DNA of 64,000 nt from Peredibacter starrii (GCF_034259205.1 NZ_CP139487.1:2542001-2606000), one strand, 5' to 3'. Shown: positions 8,220-17,193, counted from the first letter of the stretch. A program made the numbers and translations. The notes: generated by a model not told the origin, from the letters alone.

Positions 8220-8237
8220 CAGGCTTGGACTCAAAAC

Positions 8238-8393
8238 TTATTCAACTTCCAGTGTGCACGATTCAGAGGCATCTGAGCTTGTGTTACCAGAATTGTCGTC
8301 TGCCGCTTGCGACACATTTAAGTGAAGCGCCAACAAACTGCCCACTGTCAGAAGCAAAAAATTTTTCCAAAGTGATGATGATTTACGTTCCAT
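8238..8393 (-). CDS. Small secreted peptide (51 residues)
   Basis: The ATG at 8393 is chosen because GGAGG lies seven bases upstream. The longer in-frame extension to 8462 lacks a ribosome site. The product starts MERKSSSLWKNF, has a hydrophobic core LLLTVGSLLALHL and an ending like NVSQA-A, so it should be exported. The mature part is only about 25 residues, acidic and Ser/Asp-rich with one cysteine (ASESCTLEVE). It has its own ribosome site and a downstream terminator, which supports it being real. No function can be assigned. Confidence 0.6.
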   Translation of the reverse strand: MERKSSSLWKNFLLLTVGSLLALHLNVSQAADDNSGNTSSDASESCTLEVE

Positions 8394-8599
8394 CCTAGAA
8401 CCTCCAAGTTCTGTTTGATTCATAGATGGGTCCATATTGAATCGCAGGTAATCTTCAGACAACCATAATGAATCCGAGTTCTAAATTTTTTGTGAAGGTT
8501 TCAAAGATCTTGGTGATTTAGAAAAATCGACTGAGTAATTAAGCTATCTTCCACAGTCAAAATCACATGAAATGGAGAATAGTGGAAAGAAATTGATAA

Positions 8600-8701
8600 A
8601 AAAAATGGTCATCTTAGATGACCATTTTTTCCAGTCTGCCCTCAGAAAAGTATTACCTTTTCTTTTGCATAGATTTAAGGCGCTGCCCTTAAATCCCCGG
8701 T
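8600..8701 (-). ncRNA. Candidate small RNA of about 100 nucleotides with its own promoter and terminator
   Basis: No coding sequence of useful length exists at 8394-8764. On the minus strand TGTTATAAT (8716-8708) is a perfect extended -10 element, predicting a start near 8701. The transcript would contain a hairpin of GATTTAAGG and CCTTAAATC around a six-base loop (8672-8695), a second hairpin GAAAAG/CTTTTC (8645-8662), and a 13-base-pair terminator stem with AAAATGGTCATC arms (8601-8629) ending in a T-run. The motif GGGCAG occurs twice, once in the first hairpin loop and once in single-stranded sequence. I recognise no known RNA family. The predicted start and end are inferred. Confidence 0.5.
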
Positions 8702-8707
8702 GAAATC

Positions 8708-8716
8708 ATTATAACA
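8708..8716 (-). promoter_or_regulatory. Extended -10 promoter for the candidate small RNA
   Basis: On the minus strand the sequence reads TGTTATAAT, the consensus TGnTATAAT. No good -35 hexamer is found 16-18 bases upstream, as expected for extended -10 promoters. It overlaps the tail of the folA terminator. Confidence 0.5.
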
Positions 8717-8744
8717 AAAACCACTCCCTGATTGGGAGTGGTCT
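8714..8744 (-). terminator. Intrinsic terminator of thyA-folA
   Basis: ACCACTCCC (8720-8728) and GGGAGTGGT (8734-8742) form a nine-pair stem with a five-base loop. On the minus strand it is followed by TTTTTG, about 20 bases after the folA stop. Confidence 0.85.
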
Positions 8745-8764
8745 TATTCTAAATGTTTTTAAAG

Positions 8765-9256
8765 TTAGCGGCGGTCAAGCACTTGAAAAGTGAAATCGTG
8801 ATCGTTCTCAGTGTTTTTCGAAAAAGATTGCTCAGAAATTTTCTTCCAGTTCTTTAGTGATAGCTGAGGAAAAAACACATCTCCTTTCACTTCACCTTTT
8901 ACTTCTGTGAGATAAATTCGATCAACTAACGAGAGAGCATATTTGTAAATTTTTTCTCCACCAATAATGAAGAGTTCTGTTTCACCATTTCTCTCTGCTT
9001 GTTTGATGGCACGGAAAATTGAAGTAAACCAGAACACGCTGTCTTGATTGGCCTTCGGTTCAGAAGAAACCACCAGGCTCATTCTGCCTGGAAGTGCTTT
9101 ACCGATTGATTCGAAGGTCTTTCTTCCCATCAACATGTGGTGACCCATCGTGAGCTTCTTAAAGTTCTGGAGATCGTCCTTTAAATGCCAAGGAAGCTTG
9201 TTATTCAAACCAATCGCATTGTTCTCAGCTTTCGCTACGATAAGTGAAATTCTCAT
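8765..9256 (-). CDS. folA: Dihydrofolate reductase
   Basis: Reduces dihydrofolate to tetrahydrofolate with NADPH, regenerating the folate oxidised by ThyA. It has 163 residues, the usual size. Visible are the N-terminal strand ISLIVAKAENNAIG, the substrate-loop motif LPWHLKDDL (active-site Trp-His region and Asp), the NADPH-binding MGRKTFESIG, and IIGGEKIY. The ATG at 9256 is chosen because the thyA stop ends one base earlier (TAAAATG). Longer in-frame starts would lie inside thyA. Co-translated with thyA and followed by an intrinsic terminator. Confidence 0.97.
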   Translation of the reverse strand: MRISLIVAKAENNAIGLNNKLPWHLKDDLQNFKKLTMGHHMLMGRKTFESIGKALPGRMSLVVSSEPKANQDSVFWFTSIFRAIKQAERNGETELFIIGGEKIYKYALSLVDRIYLTEVKGEVKGDVFFPQLSLKNWKKISEQSFSKNTENDHDFTFQVLDRR

Positions 9257-9257
9257 T

Positions 9258-10052
9258 TTACACCGCCACCGGAGCTTTAATGTGTGGATGAGATTCGTAA
9301 CCAACAAGTTCGAAGTCTTCAAACTTAAAGCCGAAAATATCTTTCACATCAGGATTAATCTTAATCTGAGGAAGCGCAAACGGAGTGCGCGACAACTGAA
9401 GCTCAGTTTGCTCTAAGTGGTTTGTATAAAGGTGAGCATCTCCGAATGTATGAACGAAGTCACCAACACCAAGACCACAAACCTGCGCCACCATGTGAGT
9501 GAGAAGCGCATAGCTCGCGATATTGAACGGAACACCTAGGAAGATGTCCGCTGAACGCTGATACAACTGACAAGAAAGTTTGTTATTCGCTACGTAGAAC
9601 TGAAACATCGTGTGACAAGGAGGCAGGGCCATCTTATCAACGTCAGCTACGTTCCAGGCATTCACAATCAAGCGACGTGAGTCTGGATTCTTCTTAATCA
9701 TGTCGATAAGATTTTTAATCTGATCAATCGTGCGACCATCATGAGCTTTCCAGCTTCTCCATTGAACACCGTAAACAGGTCCAAGGTTACCGTTCTCGTC
9801 GGCCCACTCATTCCAGATTGAAACGCCATTGTCTTTTAGATATTTGATGTTTGAATCACCCTGCAAGAACCATAGTAGCTCGTGGATGATAGATTTCATG
9901 TGACACTTCTTAGTCGTAACGAGAGGAAAACCTTCGTTAAGATTAAAGCGCATTTGATGTCCGAAAACAGATAGGGTTCCTGTGCCGGTGCGATCTTCTT
10001 TTTTCACACCTTCACTCAGCACTCTTTGCATGAGTTCGTGGTATTGTTTCAT
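9258..10052 (-). CDS. thyA: Thymidylate synthase ThyA
   Basis: Converts dUMP to dTMP using methylene-tetrahydrofolate. It has 264 residues, exactly the length of the E. coli enzyme, with the nucleophile Cys146 in [10 protein letters not shown], the phosphate-binding arginines in EDRTGTGT and DSRRLIV, and the closing [16 protein letters not shown] ribosome site precedes the ATG. It is followed directly by folA, a common pairing because ThyA consumes the folate that FolA restores. Confidence 0.98.
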   Translation of the reverse strand: MKQYHELMQRVLSEGVKKEDRTGTGTLSVFGHQMRFNLNEGFPLVTTKKCHMKSIIHELLWFLQGDSNIKYLKDNGVSIWNEWADENGNLGPVYGVQWRSWKAHDGRTIDQIKNLIDMIKKNPDSRRLIVNAWNVADVDKMALPPCHTMFQFYVANNKLSCQLYQRSADIFLGVPFNIASYALLTHMVAQVCGLGVGDFVHTFGDAHLYTNHLEQTELQLSRTPFALPQIKINPDVKDIFGFKFEDFELVGYESHPHIKAPVAV

Positions 10053-10140
10053 CTGCCCCTCCGTGTGTGTTTGTGTATAAAAAGAATACCAAACATACTA
10101 GGGATTGATCAACAACACCCGAACGACAATGTTTTGACAG

Positions 10141-10902
10141 TTACTTTGAGTTTTTCTTCTTAGCGTAGTCCATCATGATTTTCTCACAACGGTCCATCGT
10201 CTCCTGATTCATTTCAAACGTCTTCATGCCTTTGATTTCATTTTCAATCAGCTCGAAAAGTTCAAAATCGATGAACGGAGTAACTTTTCCGCTCTGGTAT
10301 TCGCGCTCTTTTTCGCCATAAAGGCCCAAGAACGTCTCATCTCTAAACCATAGTTCTTTATTGGCCTTCTGAAGAGCATCTAGTGTCTCAGCGGCCGGTT
10401 TTCGTTGAATGAACTCGAAGAACATCGCACTTGAACGAATTCCTGGGTAATACCACTCACCAGAGAACACCTGGATGAGATCTTCGTCCTCGTCTTTTAG
10501 AATAGGAGTAATAAAATTCACACCACGCTCAGTGGCAAATTTGTGGAAAGCTAATAGATCGTTCGTTCTAAGGGCCATATGCTGATAAAGAGCAGCCGCA
10601 TTGTGAGAATCAAGCATCTCACGCACGTGAGACGGCTGGTTCATTGGTTCAGAAGGCTGAACGATGGCTACAATCGTTTTATTCTTAGCTTTATCGTCTT
10701 TATTGGCTTCTCCAAGCTTGGCCGCGAAAGTTAGAGACTTCTCGCCTTCACCTGGGATCCATTCTTTTCTTTTGTCGTAAAGGATATCTTCCGGACGTAC
10801 GCCGAAAATCACATTAAAAATCACATAGGCCACGTGATAAAGACGAGGCTGAAGAAGAAGTGTCATGTGATCGATTTGAAAATTCTGAAATGAGTGCTTC
10901 AT
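10141..10902 (-). CDS. 4-hydroxyphenylpyruvate dioxygenase-like VOC-fold protein
   Basis: A 253-residue protein that appears to have two glyoxalase-fold modules. The first starts QIDHMTLLL, the second contains YQHMALRTNDLLAFHKFATERGVNFI and ends FFEFIQRKP. The latter text resembles the C-terminal metal-binding half of 4-hydroxyphenylpyruvate dioxygenase (H in QHMALRT, E in FEFIQR), an enzyme of tyrosine breakdown. It is shorter than the usual roughly 350 residues and no other tyrosine-degradation gene is nearby, so the substrate is uncertain. The ATG at 10902 has AAAGG seven bases upstream and is preferred to an in-frame start 21 bases earlier. A 14-base palindrome lies about 65 bases upstream. 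Confidence 0.65.
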   Translation of the reverse strand: MKHSFQNFQIDHMTLLLQPRLYHVAYVIFNVIFGVRPEDILYDKRKEWIPGEGEKSLTFAAKLGEANKDDKAKNKTIVAIVQPSEPMNQPSHVREMLDSHNAAALYQHMALRTNDLLAFHKFATERGVNFITPILKDEDEDLIQVFSGEWYYPGIRSSAMFFEFIQRKPAAETLDALQKANKELWFRDETFLGLYGEKEREYQSGKVTPFIDFELFELIENEIKGMKTFEMNQETMDRCEKIMMDYAKKKNSK

Positions 10903-10968
10903 AGTACTACCTTTTAATAACAATAAATTGGCATTAGCTTAGACTGAACCGCCTAGAATTTAAACCGA

Positions 10969-10982
10969 TTTTGGCGCCAAAA
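10969..10982. promoter_or_regulatory. Perfect 14-base palindrome, possible operator
   Basis: TTTTGGCGCCAAAA is a perfect palindrome in the gap between macB (ends 10998) and the HPPD-like gene (starts 10902). Symmetric sites of this kind are often repressor operators. A weak terminator stem for macB is the alternative. Confidence 0.35.
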
Positions 10983-10997
10983 AAATGACAGAAATCA

Positions 10998-12950
10998 CTA
11001 TTCGTAACGTAGGGCCTCAATTGGATGAAGCTTTGAGGCCGTACGGGCCGGATAGACCCCGAAAAGAAGCCCAATAACGAGGGAAAACACGAAAGAAATG
11101 ACGACACTCACGATGGAAATTGAGGTCGACCAGCCAGAAAAAGCGTTGAGAACAATGGCGAAAGTCACTCCTGTGAGAATTCCCATGACTCCCCCGACAA
11201 TGCCCACCACCACGGATTCGACGAGAAATTGATTCAGGATGTCTCGACCGGTTGCACCCACGGCCTTACGAAGACCGATTTCTTTGGTTCGTTCTTTTAC
11301 AGAGACCAACATGATGTTCATGATTCCGATACCACCCACTACTAGAGAAATAGCAGCAATGACGGTGAGAAGAACAGTCATGGTTTGAGTGCTGGCCTCA
11401 ATCGCCTTTTTCATGTCGGCCATGTTCCAAACTCGGAAAGCTTCCTCTTGCGAGGCCACTGGGATTTTGTGACGGGTATTGAGAAATGTTCTGATTTCTT
11501 CTTCGAGATCAGTTGTGTCGGTATCGTTTGCGATCTGCACATCAATCGAATCAATGGTCGTGCGACCAAAGAGACGGCGTTTCGCGGTTTCAATCGGAAC
11601 CAAGATCACATCATCCTGATCGCGAAAACCACTTGAACCTTTTTCTTCTAAAAGACCCACCACTTGGAAATTTGTTTTATTAATTTTGATGAACTCTCCC
11701 AGAGCGTTTTTTCCTCCGAAAAGTTCTCGGTACACAGTTGCACCAATGAGGGCAACTCGAGCGCGTTTGCGATTTTCTTCCTCAGTGAACTTACGGCCTT
11801 CCATGACCTTCATGGATCTCAGATCATAGTATTCCTCACCCACACCTAAGATCGATGAGTTCCAGTTTTTATTTTTATAAACGACTTGTCCGCGGCCTTC
11901 TAAACTTGAAGCAGCATCTACAATTTGAGGGAATTTATTTTTTAAAGCGTCCGCATCCTCTTCGTAAAGAAGTGCGGTCGATCCGGCCTGAGTCGCTGCA
12001 CCGGCCGATCTCATCACACCAGTCCGAACCATCAGGAGATTTGCTCCCATACTTGAAAGCTGAGATTCGATTGCTTTCTGAGCACCTGTACCGATCGCCA
12101 TCATGGTCACTACTGAGGCCACACCGATGAGAACACCGAGAACCGATAAAAAAGTTCTGATCTTATTCGACATGAGTTGCTTCATGCCTTGGCGAAAGTG
12201 CTCTTCAAGAGAGAGCACACCATGTTTGTTTTCTTTCAGAGAGACTTCAATTTCAGGTCTTTGTGGAAGAGGCTTATTGCGAGTATCCGAGATGATTTTC
12301 CCGTCGCGCATTCTAATAATGCGATTACTCTGCTCCCCAATTTCATCTTCGTGAGTCACCATCACGATGGTCATGCCCATGGCATTGAGTTCGCGAAGAA
12401 TCTCCATTACCTGTTTTTCACTCTGAGAATCAAGGTTACCCGTGGGCTCATCCGCTAAAATAAGTTTTGGTTTATTAATAAGTGCACGGGCAATCGCCAC
12501 ACGCTGCTGCTGACCACCGGACATTTCGCGCGGTAAGTGATCGGCGCGAGTTTCAAGACCAACTCGGCTAAGTAGATGGTTTGATTTTTCTTTTTCAATT
12601 CTTCCCTCTGAATACAAGAGCGGCAGGGCCACGTTTTCAGCGGCATCAAAATACGAAAGGAGATTAAATTGCTGAAAGATGAAGCCTAGTTCATGACGAC
12701 GAAAGAGGGCCAGTTCATCTTCGTTATAGTTTGAAATATCACGGCCATCAAAAATATATTGGCCACTGGTTGAGACATCCAGACAACCAATGAGATTCAT
12801 AAGGGTCGATTTTCCTGAGCCTGATGGGCCCATAATTGCTACGAAGTCTCCTTCATCGATTTTAAGTGACACGTGATCCAGCACCGTGAGTTTGTTCTCA
12901 CCCATGGTGTAGACTTTTGTGATGTCCTTAAGCTCGATGAGTGCGCTCAA
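10998..12950 (-). CDS. macB: MacB-type ABC transporter, ATPase fused to FtsX-like permease
   Basis: Inner-membrane motor of a tripartite efflux or secretion pump. It has 650 residues, the normal MacB length. The N-terminal ATPase (about 1-225) shows Walker A GPSGSGKS, Q-loop FQQFNLL, signature MSGGQQQR and Walker B LILADEPTGNLDS. Then come a first membrane helix near 275, a large periplasmic domain, and three C-terminal helices containing SVKERTKEIGLRKAVGA, the FtsX/MacB_PCD hallmark. Its ATG overlaps the macA stop by four bases. MacB powers outward movement of macrolides, peptides or lipoproteins; the cargo here is unknown. Confidence 0.9.
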   Translation of the reverse strand: MSALIELKDITKVYTMGENKLTVLDHVSLKIDEGDFVAIMGPSGSGKSTLMNLIGCLDVSTSGQYIFDGRDISNYNEDELALFRRHELGFIFQQFNLLSYFDAAENVALPLLYSEGRIEKEKSNHLLSRVGLETRADHLPREMSGGQQQRVAIARALINKPKLILADEPTGNLDSQSEKQVMEILRELNAMGMTIVMVTHEDEIGEQSNRIIRMRDGKIISDTRNKPLPQRPEIEVSLKENKHGVLSLEEHFRQGMKQLMSNKIRTFLSVLGVLIGVASVVTMMAIGTGAQKAIESQLSSMGANLLMVRTGVMRSAGAATQAGSTALLYEEDADALKNKFPQIVDAASSLEGRGQVVYKNKNWNSSILGVGEEYYDLRSMKVMEGRKFTEEENRKRARVALIGATVYRELFGGKNALGEFIKINKTNFQVVGLLEEKGSSGFRDQDDVILVPIETAKRRLFGRTTIDSIDVQIANDTDTTDLEEEIRTFLNTRHKIPVASQEEAFRVWNMADMKKAIEASTQTMTVLLTVIAAISLVVGGIGIMNIMLVSVKERTKEIGLRKAVGATGRDILNQFLVESVVVGIVGGVMGILTGVTFAIVLNAFSGWSTSISIVSVVISFVFSLVIGLLFGVYPARTASKLHPIEALRYE

Positions 12951-13900
12951 CGTTTGCCTCTCCCACCACGTGGACCTTGTGGCATAAATGGATTCTTCGC
13001 CTGTTGCTTACCTTTAAGGGCAAGACTGCGAATCACAATGGTTTCTCCTTCAATAGGACCTTTCACGACTTCGGCCATGCGACCATTATCAAGACCAAGC
13101 TCAATTGGAATTGAAGTGATCTTCTCACCCTGTTTTACTTCGACGAATTTTCCTTCATCATTTGATGTCACTGCCGCCAGAGGGACAATGAGGACATCTT
13201 TTTTGTCCTGAACCACGATGTTCACATTCGCGGTCATCCCACTGCGCATGAACTCAGGCACTTCATCCGGTAGAACGTCTACCACATAAGTTGTAACGTT
13301 ATTGGTGACGGTTGAGTCGTAAGCTACGTGAACGACTTTTCCTTTTACTGGATTTTGTGGGTAAGCATCGAGTGTAATGAGGGCACGCTGACCGTTTTTC
13401 ACTTGAGCGATATCAGTCTCATCTACTTGTGTTTTTACAGTCAGGCGATCGGCCATGGTGAAGATCACATCAGTGCTGGTGAAACTCTGGCCGGTTTCCA
13501 TACTTCTAAGAATGAGAGTACCATTAATTGGAGCAATCACTGGGGTCGGCTTATAAAGATCCTGCCAACGTTTAAATTCCTTATCCCCTTTGGTGCGAAC
13601 TGAATCGAGTAGGGCCGCGCGCTCAGTGGAACTGGTCCAGGCAAGAATATCTCCGCGCTTCAGAACGTCCCCTTCCTTCACGAGAATCTCTTCAATACGT
13701 CCGGCAACCGGCGACTTAATCTCGAGACGGTTTTGAGGGCTCACAGTTGCCGTAGCATCGACTGTAACTTTTAGATCACCTTTCTTAATTTGCACCGGAG
13801 TAAAAACATATTCCTCTCCAGTCTTACGAGAAAAATAAAAAACTCCGCCTGCTGCGAGGGCAACAATCACAACCAAGAGGGCGATGAGCTTCTTGTTCAT
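12947..13900 (-). CDS. macA: MacA-type periplasmic membrane-fusion protein
   Basis: A 317-residue adaptor linking MacB to the outer-membrane channel. It has an N-terminal membrane anchor (LIALLVVIVALAAGGVFYF), then the split lipoyl domain (VSPQNRLEIKSPVAGRIEEILVKEGDVLKRGDIL and VIAPINGTLILRSMETGQSF), a short helical hairpin, a beta-barrel region (TVKTQVDETDIAQVKNGQ) and a membrane-proximal domain. The hairpin is shorter than in E. coli MacA. The C-terminus is very basic and Gly/Arg-rich (GPRGGRGKR). It overlaps both neighbours by four bases, forming a tightly coupled operon. Confidence 0.9.
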   Translation of the reverse strand: MNKKLIALLVVIVALAAGGVFYFSRKTGEEYVFTPVQIKKGDLKVTVDATATVSPQNRLEIKSPVAGRIEEILVKEGDVLKRGDILAWTSSTERAALLDSVRTKGDKEFKRWQDLYKPTPVIAPINGTLILRSMETGQSFTSTDVIFTMADRLTVKTQVDETDIAQVKNGQRALITLDAYPQNPVKGKVVHVAYDSTVTNNVTTYVVDVLPDEVPEFMRSGMTANVNIVVQDKKDVLIVPLAAVTSNDEGKFVEVKQGEKITSIPIELGLDNGRMAEVVKGPIEGETIVIRSLALKGKQQAKNPFMPQGPRGGRGKR

Positions 13901-15189
13901 GGAATGGATCCTTTTCCTATCACTTTTTCAAAGTTTGCATAACGAATCACACGGTCGCGCTTACTTTGAAGATATGTAATCTGTCTGGTAATGAGTTCGT
14001 TTTCAATAATGTCCCAGTCTTCGAATGTCAGAAGACCGTTGTTGTACTTGATACGAGAAATCTCCGCTCGAGTGGCACTGGCGTTCTTAAACTTTGTATC
14101 CACCGCTAGTTTGATGTCACTTTGTTTCGCGAGAGTTTGCGCCTGTTTAATTTGTGGCACGAGAGTCAGGAAAGTTGTGCGTTTACTTTCTTCTGCAGCG
14201 TATTTTGAAAAGATCGCAGACTTGGTGGCACTGTAATCGGCGAATCCATCAAAGATGGGAATCGAGAGGGTCAGGGCCATCGACCAGCGTTCGTTATCTC
14301 TGTTCGGAAAGAAAGTCTGATCTTGTCTGGTGACATTTCCGACTAAATCCAGACTTGGAAGAAAGTTTGAACGAGCAATTGTGATTTCTTTTGAAGCAAT
14401 TTTCTCAGTCGCGACCGCGCGATTATAATCCGGAGTTTCAGTCGCGAGATTAACGATCTCGTTTTCTTTGATTGCTATATTCGCCAGAGGTAAGTCCCCG
14501 GTCGCCTCATAATCATCAAAGCCTTCGCGGTTTAAATAGGAAAGCAAAGTTGAGCGGGCCACACGAAGAGCGTCTTGGGCGGCGATGTTATCGAGTTTGG
14601 CTTGTTCGAAGTAGGCCTCTGAAAGAAGCACCGAACCTTTGTTCTCACGACCATTATCATAGCGAATGGAAACGAGTTTATAGTTACTTTCACGACGTTC
14701 AATAATGTCGTCAGTTAGTTTTAGATATTCCTGAGCATAAACGAGATTGGCGAAGGCCTGTTTCAAGTTATAACTCAAATCAGACTTCACGCGTTCGCGG
14801 TTCCAGAAAGAATCTTTCACGCGCCATTCGGCCTGATCGACTTTTGAAACGTCTTCCAGTCCATTAAAGATGTTTTGATTGAGGGTCAAGGCACCAAGAT
14901 AGTTGCTTGAAACGGAACTCGAGCTGCTGTTTAGAAGAACGCCGTTAGAAACGATCCCTCCGCCTCCACGAGAGCCAATCCGAGTGGCCGAGACGCTTGC
15001 TCGGATACTAGGCATATACCCCCGACGGGCGACTTGCACATTTTCTTGAGCGGCCAGGTATTGTTGATTTGCCTGTGAGAGTGAAGTGTTTTCTTTGAGT
15101 GCCATGTTAACCACGTCATTCCAGGTTAACTGAGCAGACCACCCCAGGCATGGTAAGCAGGCAAGGCCCACAAATATACGAGTAATCAT
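13897..15189 (-). CDS. TolC-family outer-membrane efflux protein
   Basis: A 430-residue protein with a signal peptide (ending GWSAQ) and the two-repeat coiled-coil layout of outer-membrane factors, for example LTWNDVVNMALKENTSLSQANQQYLAAQENVQVARRG at the start and LPSLDLVGNVTRQDQ at the start of the second repeat. It forms the outer-membrane channel and periplasmic tunnel for the MacAB pump encoded directly downstream with ATGA overlaps. First gene of a three-gene efflux operon, divergent from the NamZ-like gene with only 63 bases between start codons. Confidence 0.88.
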   Translation of the reverse strand: MITRIFVGLACLPCLGWSAQLTWNDVVNMALKENTSLSQANQQYLAAQENVQVARRGYMPSIRASVSATRIGSRGGGGIVSNGVLLNSSSSSVSSNYLGALTLNQNIFNGLEDVSKVDQAEWRVKDSFWNRERVKSDLSYNLKQAFANLVYAQEYLKLTDDIIERRESNYKLVSIRYDNGRENKGSVLLSEAYFEQAKLDNIAAQDALRVARSTLLSYLNREGFDDYEATGDLPLANIAIKENEIVNLATETPDYNRAVATEKIASKEITIARSNFLPSLDLVGNVTRQDQTFFPNRDNERWSMALTLSIPIFDGFADYSATKSAIFSKYAAEESKRTTFLTLVPQIKQAQTLAKQSDIKLAVDTKFKNASATRAEISRIKYNNGLLTFEDWDIIENELITRQITYLQSKRDRVIRYANFEKVIGKGSIP

Positions 15190-15252
15190 ACGTTTATTAT
15201 TCCTTATCCCAGTTTATTTGCACTAAAATAATGACATATTTCAGGAGCAATT

Positions 15253-16443
15253 ATGGCCATCGTGCAAACCGGTCTTTCTCGACTATTATCTGATACAAAT
15301 GTGCAAAGAATGTTCAAAGGTAACATTGGCTATCTCTGCCATAGTGCCTCTGTAACTGAGAACTTAGAGCATGGATTAATCGCGATTCAGCGTACATTCG
15401 GTTCTCAGCTAAAAAAGATCTTCGGACCTCAACACGGATTCGTGACTGACGTTCAGGACAACATGGTTGAAACCAACCACTACATTCACCCTTATTTTAA
15501 ACTTCCTGTTTATTCTCTTTATTCGGAAACTCGTATTCCAACTGATGAGATGCTTGAAGGTCTTGATCACATCTTCGTGGATCTTCAAGACGTGGGAACT
15601 CGTATCTACACTTACATCTACACGATGACTCTTCTTATGGAAGCTTGTCAGAAGAAAGGCATTGAAGTGGTTATCTTGGATCGTCCAAATCCAATCGATG
15701 CTGACACTCTTGAAGGTAATATTCTTGATATGAATTACGCTTCATTCGTGGGCCGCCATCCGATTCCAGTTCGTCATGGACTTACAATGGGTGAAGTGGC
15801 GAAGATGCACCAGAAATACTGGGGCGGTAAGGACTGCAAACTTACAGTTCTTGAGATGAAGGGCTACGATCGTAAGATGAGCTATGAAGATACAAAACTT
15901 CCATGGGTCATTCCTTCACCAAATCTTCCAACTGTTGAAGCTGCTTATACATTCGTGGGCACAGTTCTTTATGAAGGAACAAATATCTCTGAAGGCCGTG
16001 GTACAACTCGTTCTCTGGAGATCATTGGCCATCCTAAAATTGAAGCTTTCGGTTTCCATGAGAAACTTAAACCAGTACTTGAGAAAGCAAACCTTAAAGG
16101 TTTCGTGCTTCGTCCGCTGGTGTTCTTACCAACTTTCCAAAAGCACCAAGGTAAACCTTGTGGCGGTTATCAGATTCACGTGACTGATCGTAAAACGTTC
16201 GAGCCATGGCGCCTGTGTCAGTATCTTCTTCGTGAGATGTATCATGAGCTAGGATCTGACTTTGCTTGGAAACAACCTCCGTACGAGTATGAGTATCACA
16301 AGGTTCCAGTTGATCTTATCAACGGTACAGATAAACTTCGTCACTGGGTTGAGAAGCGCGGTACGGAAGAAGAGTATCAAGCGATTATGAAAGAGCACCA
16401 GGCCGAATTCCTGGAGCAACGTAAGAGCTGCTTAATTTACTAG
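15253..16443 (+). CDS. NamZ-like exo-beta-N-acetylmuramidase (DUF1343 family)
   Basis: A 396-residue protein of the DUF1343/NamZ family, recognised from KKIFGPQHGFVTDVQDNM, PVYSLYSE, IFVDLQDVGTRIYTYIYTM, VVILDRPNPI and ISEGRGTTRSLEIIG. NamZ removes terminal MurNAc from peptidoglycan fragments. The characterised Bacillus enzyme is exported, but no signal peptide is visible here. The protein may recycle imported muropeptides in the cytoplasm, or leave by another route. Codon use is strongly biased to CTT, CGT and GGT, suggesting high expression. The ribosome site is CAGGAG and a terminator follows immediately. Confidence 0.85.
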   Translation: MAIVQTGLSRLLSDTNVQRMFKGNIGYLCHSASVTENLEHGLIAIQRTFGSQLKKIFGPQHGFVTDVQDNMVETNHYIHPYFKLPVYSLYSETRIPTDEMLEGLDHIFVDLQDVGTRIYTYIYTMTLLMEACQKKGIEVVILDRPNPIDADTLEGNILDMNYASFVGRHPIPVRHGLTMGEVAKMHQKYWGGKDCKLTVLEMKGYDRKMSYEDTKLPWVIPSPNLPTVEAAYTFVGTVLYEGTNISEGRGTTRSLEIIGHPKIEAFGFHEKLKPVLEKANLKGFVLRPLVFLPTFQKHQGKPCGGYQIHVTDRKTFEPWRLCQYLLREMYHELGSDFAWKQPPYEYEYHKVPVDLINGTDKLRHWVEKRGTEEEYQAIMKEHQAEFLEQRKSCLIY

Positions 16444-16449
16444 AAAAAG

Positions 16450-16476
16450 AAAAGGCTCCGAAAGGAGCCTTTTTTA
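16450..16476. terminator. Bidirectional intrinsic terminator
   Basis: AAAGGCTCC and GGAGCCTTT arms around a GAAA-type loop, with A-rich and T-rich flanks on opposite sides. It serves the NamZ-like gene on + and livF on the minus strand, which ends at 16477. Confidence 0.9.
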
Positions 16477-17193
16477 TTAGTGTTCGCCGAGATAGATTTT
16501 TTTCACATCTTCATTATCGAGAAGATTTGAACCACTCCCCTCTAGAAGAATTTTTCCAGTTTCAAGCACGTAAGCGTAGTCTGAAATCTTCAGCGCTTGC
16601 TTAGCGTTCTGCTCAACCAGAAGAACTGTCGTTTGATTGTCTTTATTGATTTTAACAATAATATCAAAAATAAGTTTCACCACCTGAGGTGCTAGACCCA
16701 GGCTCGGTTCATCTAAAAGCAGAAGATCTGGTTCACCAATGAGAGCTCTCGCGATCGCAAGCATCTGCTGCTCACCACCTGAAAGAGTTCCGGCGACTTG
16801 ATTGATACGCTCTTTGAGTCTTGGGAAATAATGAAATCCCATCTCAAGGTTCTTATCAAAATTTACTTTTGCGTGATGACGGCCAACTATTCCGAGTTGA
16901 AGGTTTTCCATCACTGTAAGGTTCGGGAATACACCACGGCCCTCAGGGCAGTGAATAAGGCCATCGCCCACCAGTTGATATGATTCACGATTTGAAATCG
17001 GATGACCATTGAAGACAACTGCACCAATTGATTTCACATTACCTGAAATCGCTTTAAGTGTTGTTGTTTTCCCGGCGCCATTGGCACCAATCAAAGAAAC
17101 GATTTTTCCTTTAGGAACTTTGAATGAAATTCCTTTCAGGGCCTGAACGTTTCCAAAGTTAACGGCCAGTCCGTCTACTGCTAAAATTTCCAT
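16477..17193 (-). CDS. livF: Branched-chain amino-acid ABC transporter ATPase LivF
   Basis: A 238-residue cytoplasmic ATPase with Walker A GANGAGKTT, signature LSGGEQQMLAIARAL and Walker B LLLLDEPSLGLAP. The latter text is characteristic of LivF-type subunits, as is GRGVFPNLTVMENL. It pairs with LivG to power import of branched-chain amino acids, or related amino acids and amides, through LivHM. Last gene of the liv operon, starting at the last base of livG. Confidence 0.93.
   Translation of the reverse strand: MEILAVDGLAVNFGNVQALKGISFKVPKGKIVSLIGANGAGKTTTLKAISGNVKSIGAVVFNGHPISNRESYQLVGDGLIHCPEGRGVFPNLTVMENLQLGIVGRHHAKVNFDKNLEMGFHYFPRLKERINQVAGTLSGGEQQMLAIARALIGEPDLLLLDEPSLGLAPQVVKLIFDIIVKINKDNQTTVLLVEQNAKQALKISDYAYVLETGKILLEGSGSNLLDNEDVKKIYLGEH

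Noticed and set aside
10053-10140. Promoter for thyA with a TTGATC -35
   Set aside because: The matching -10 at 17-18 bases is poor, so it could not be supported.
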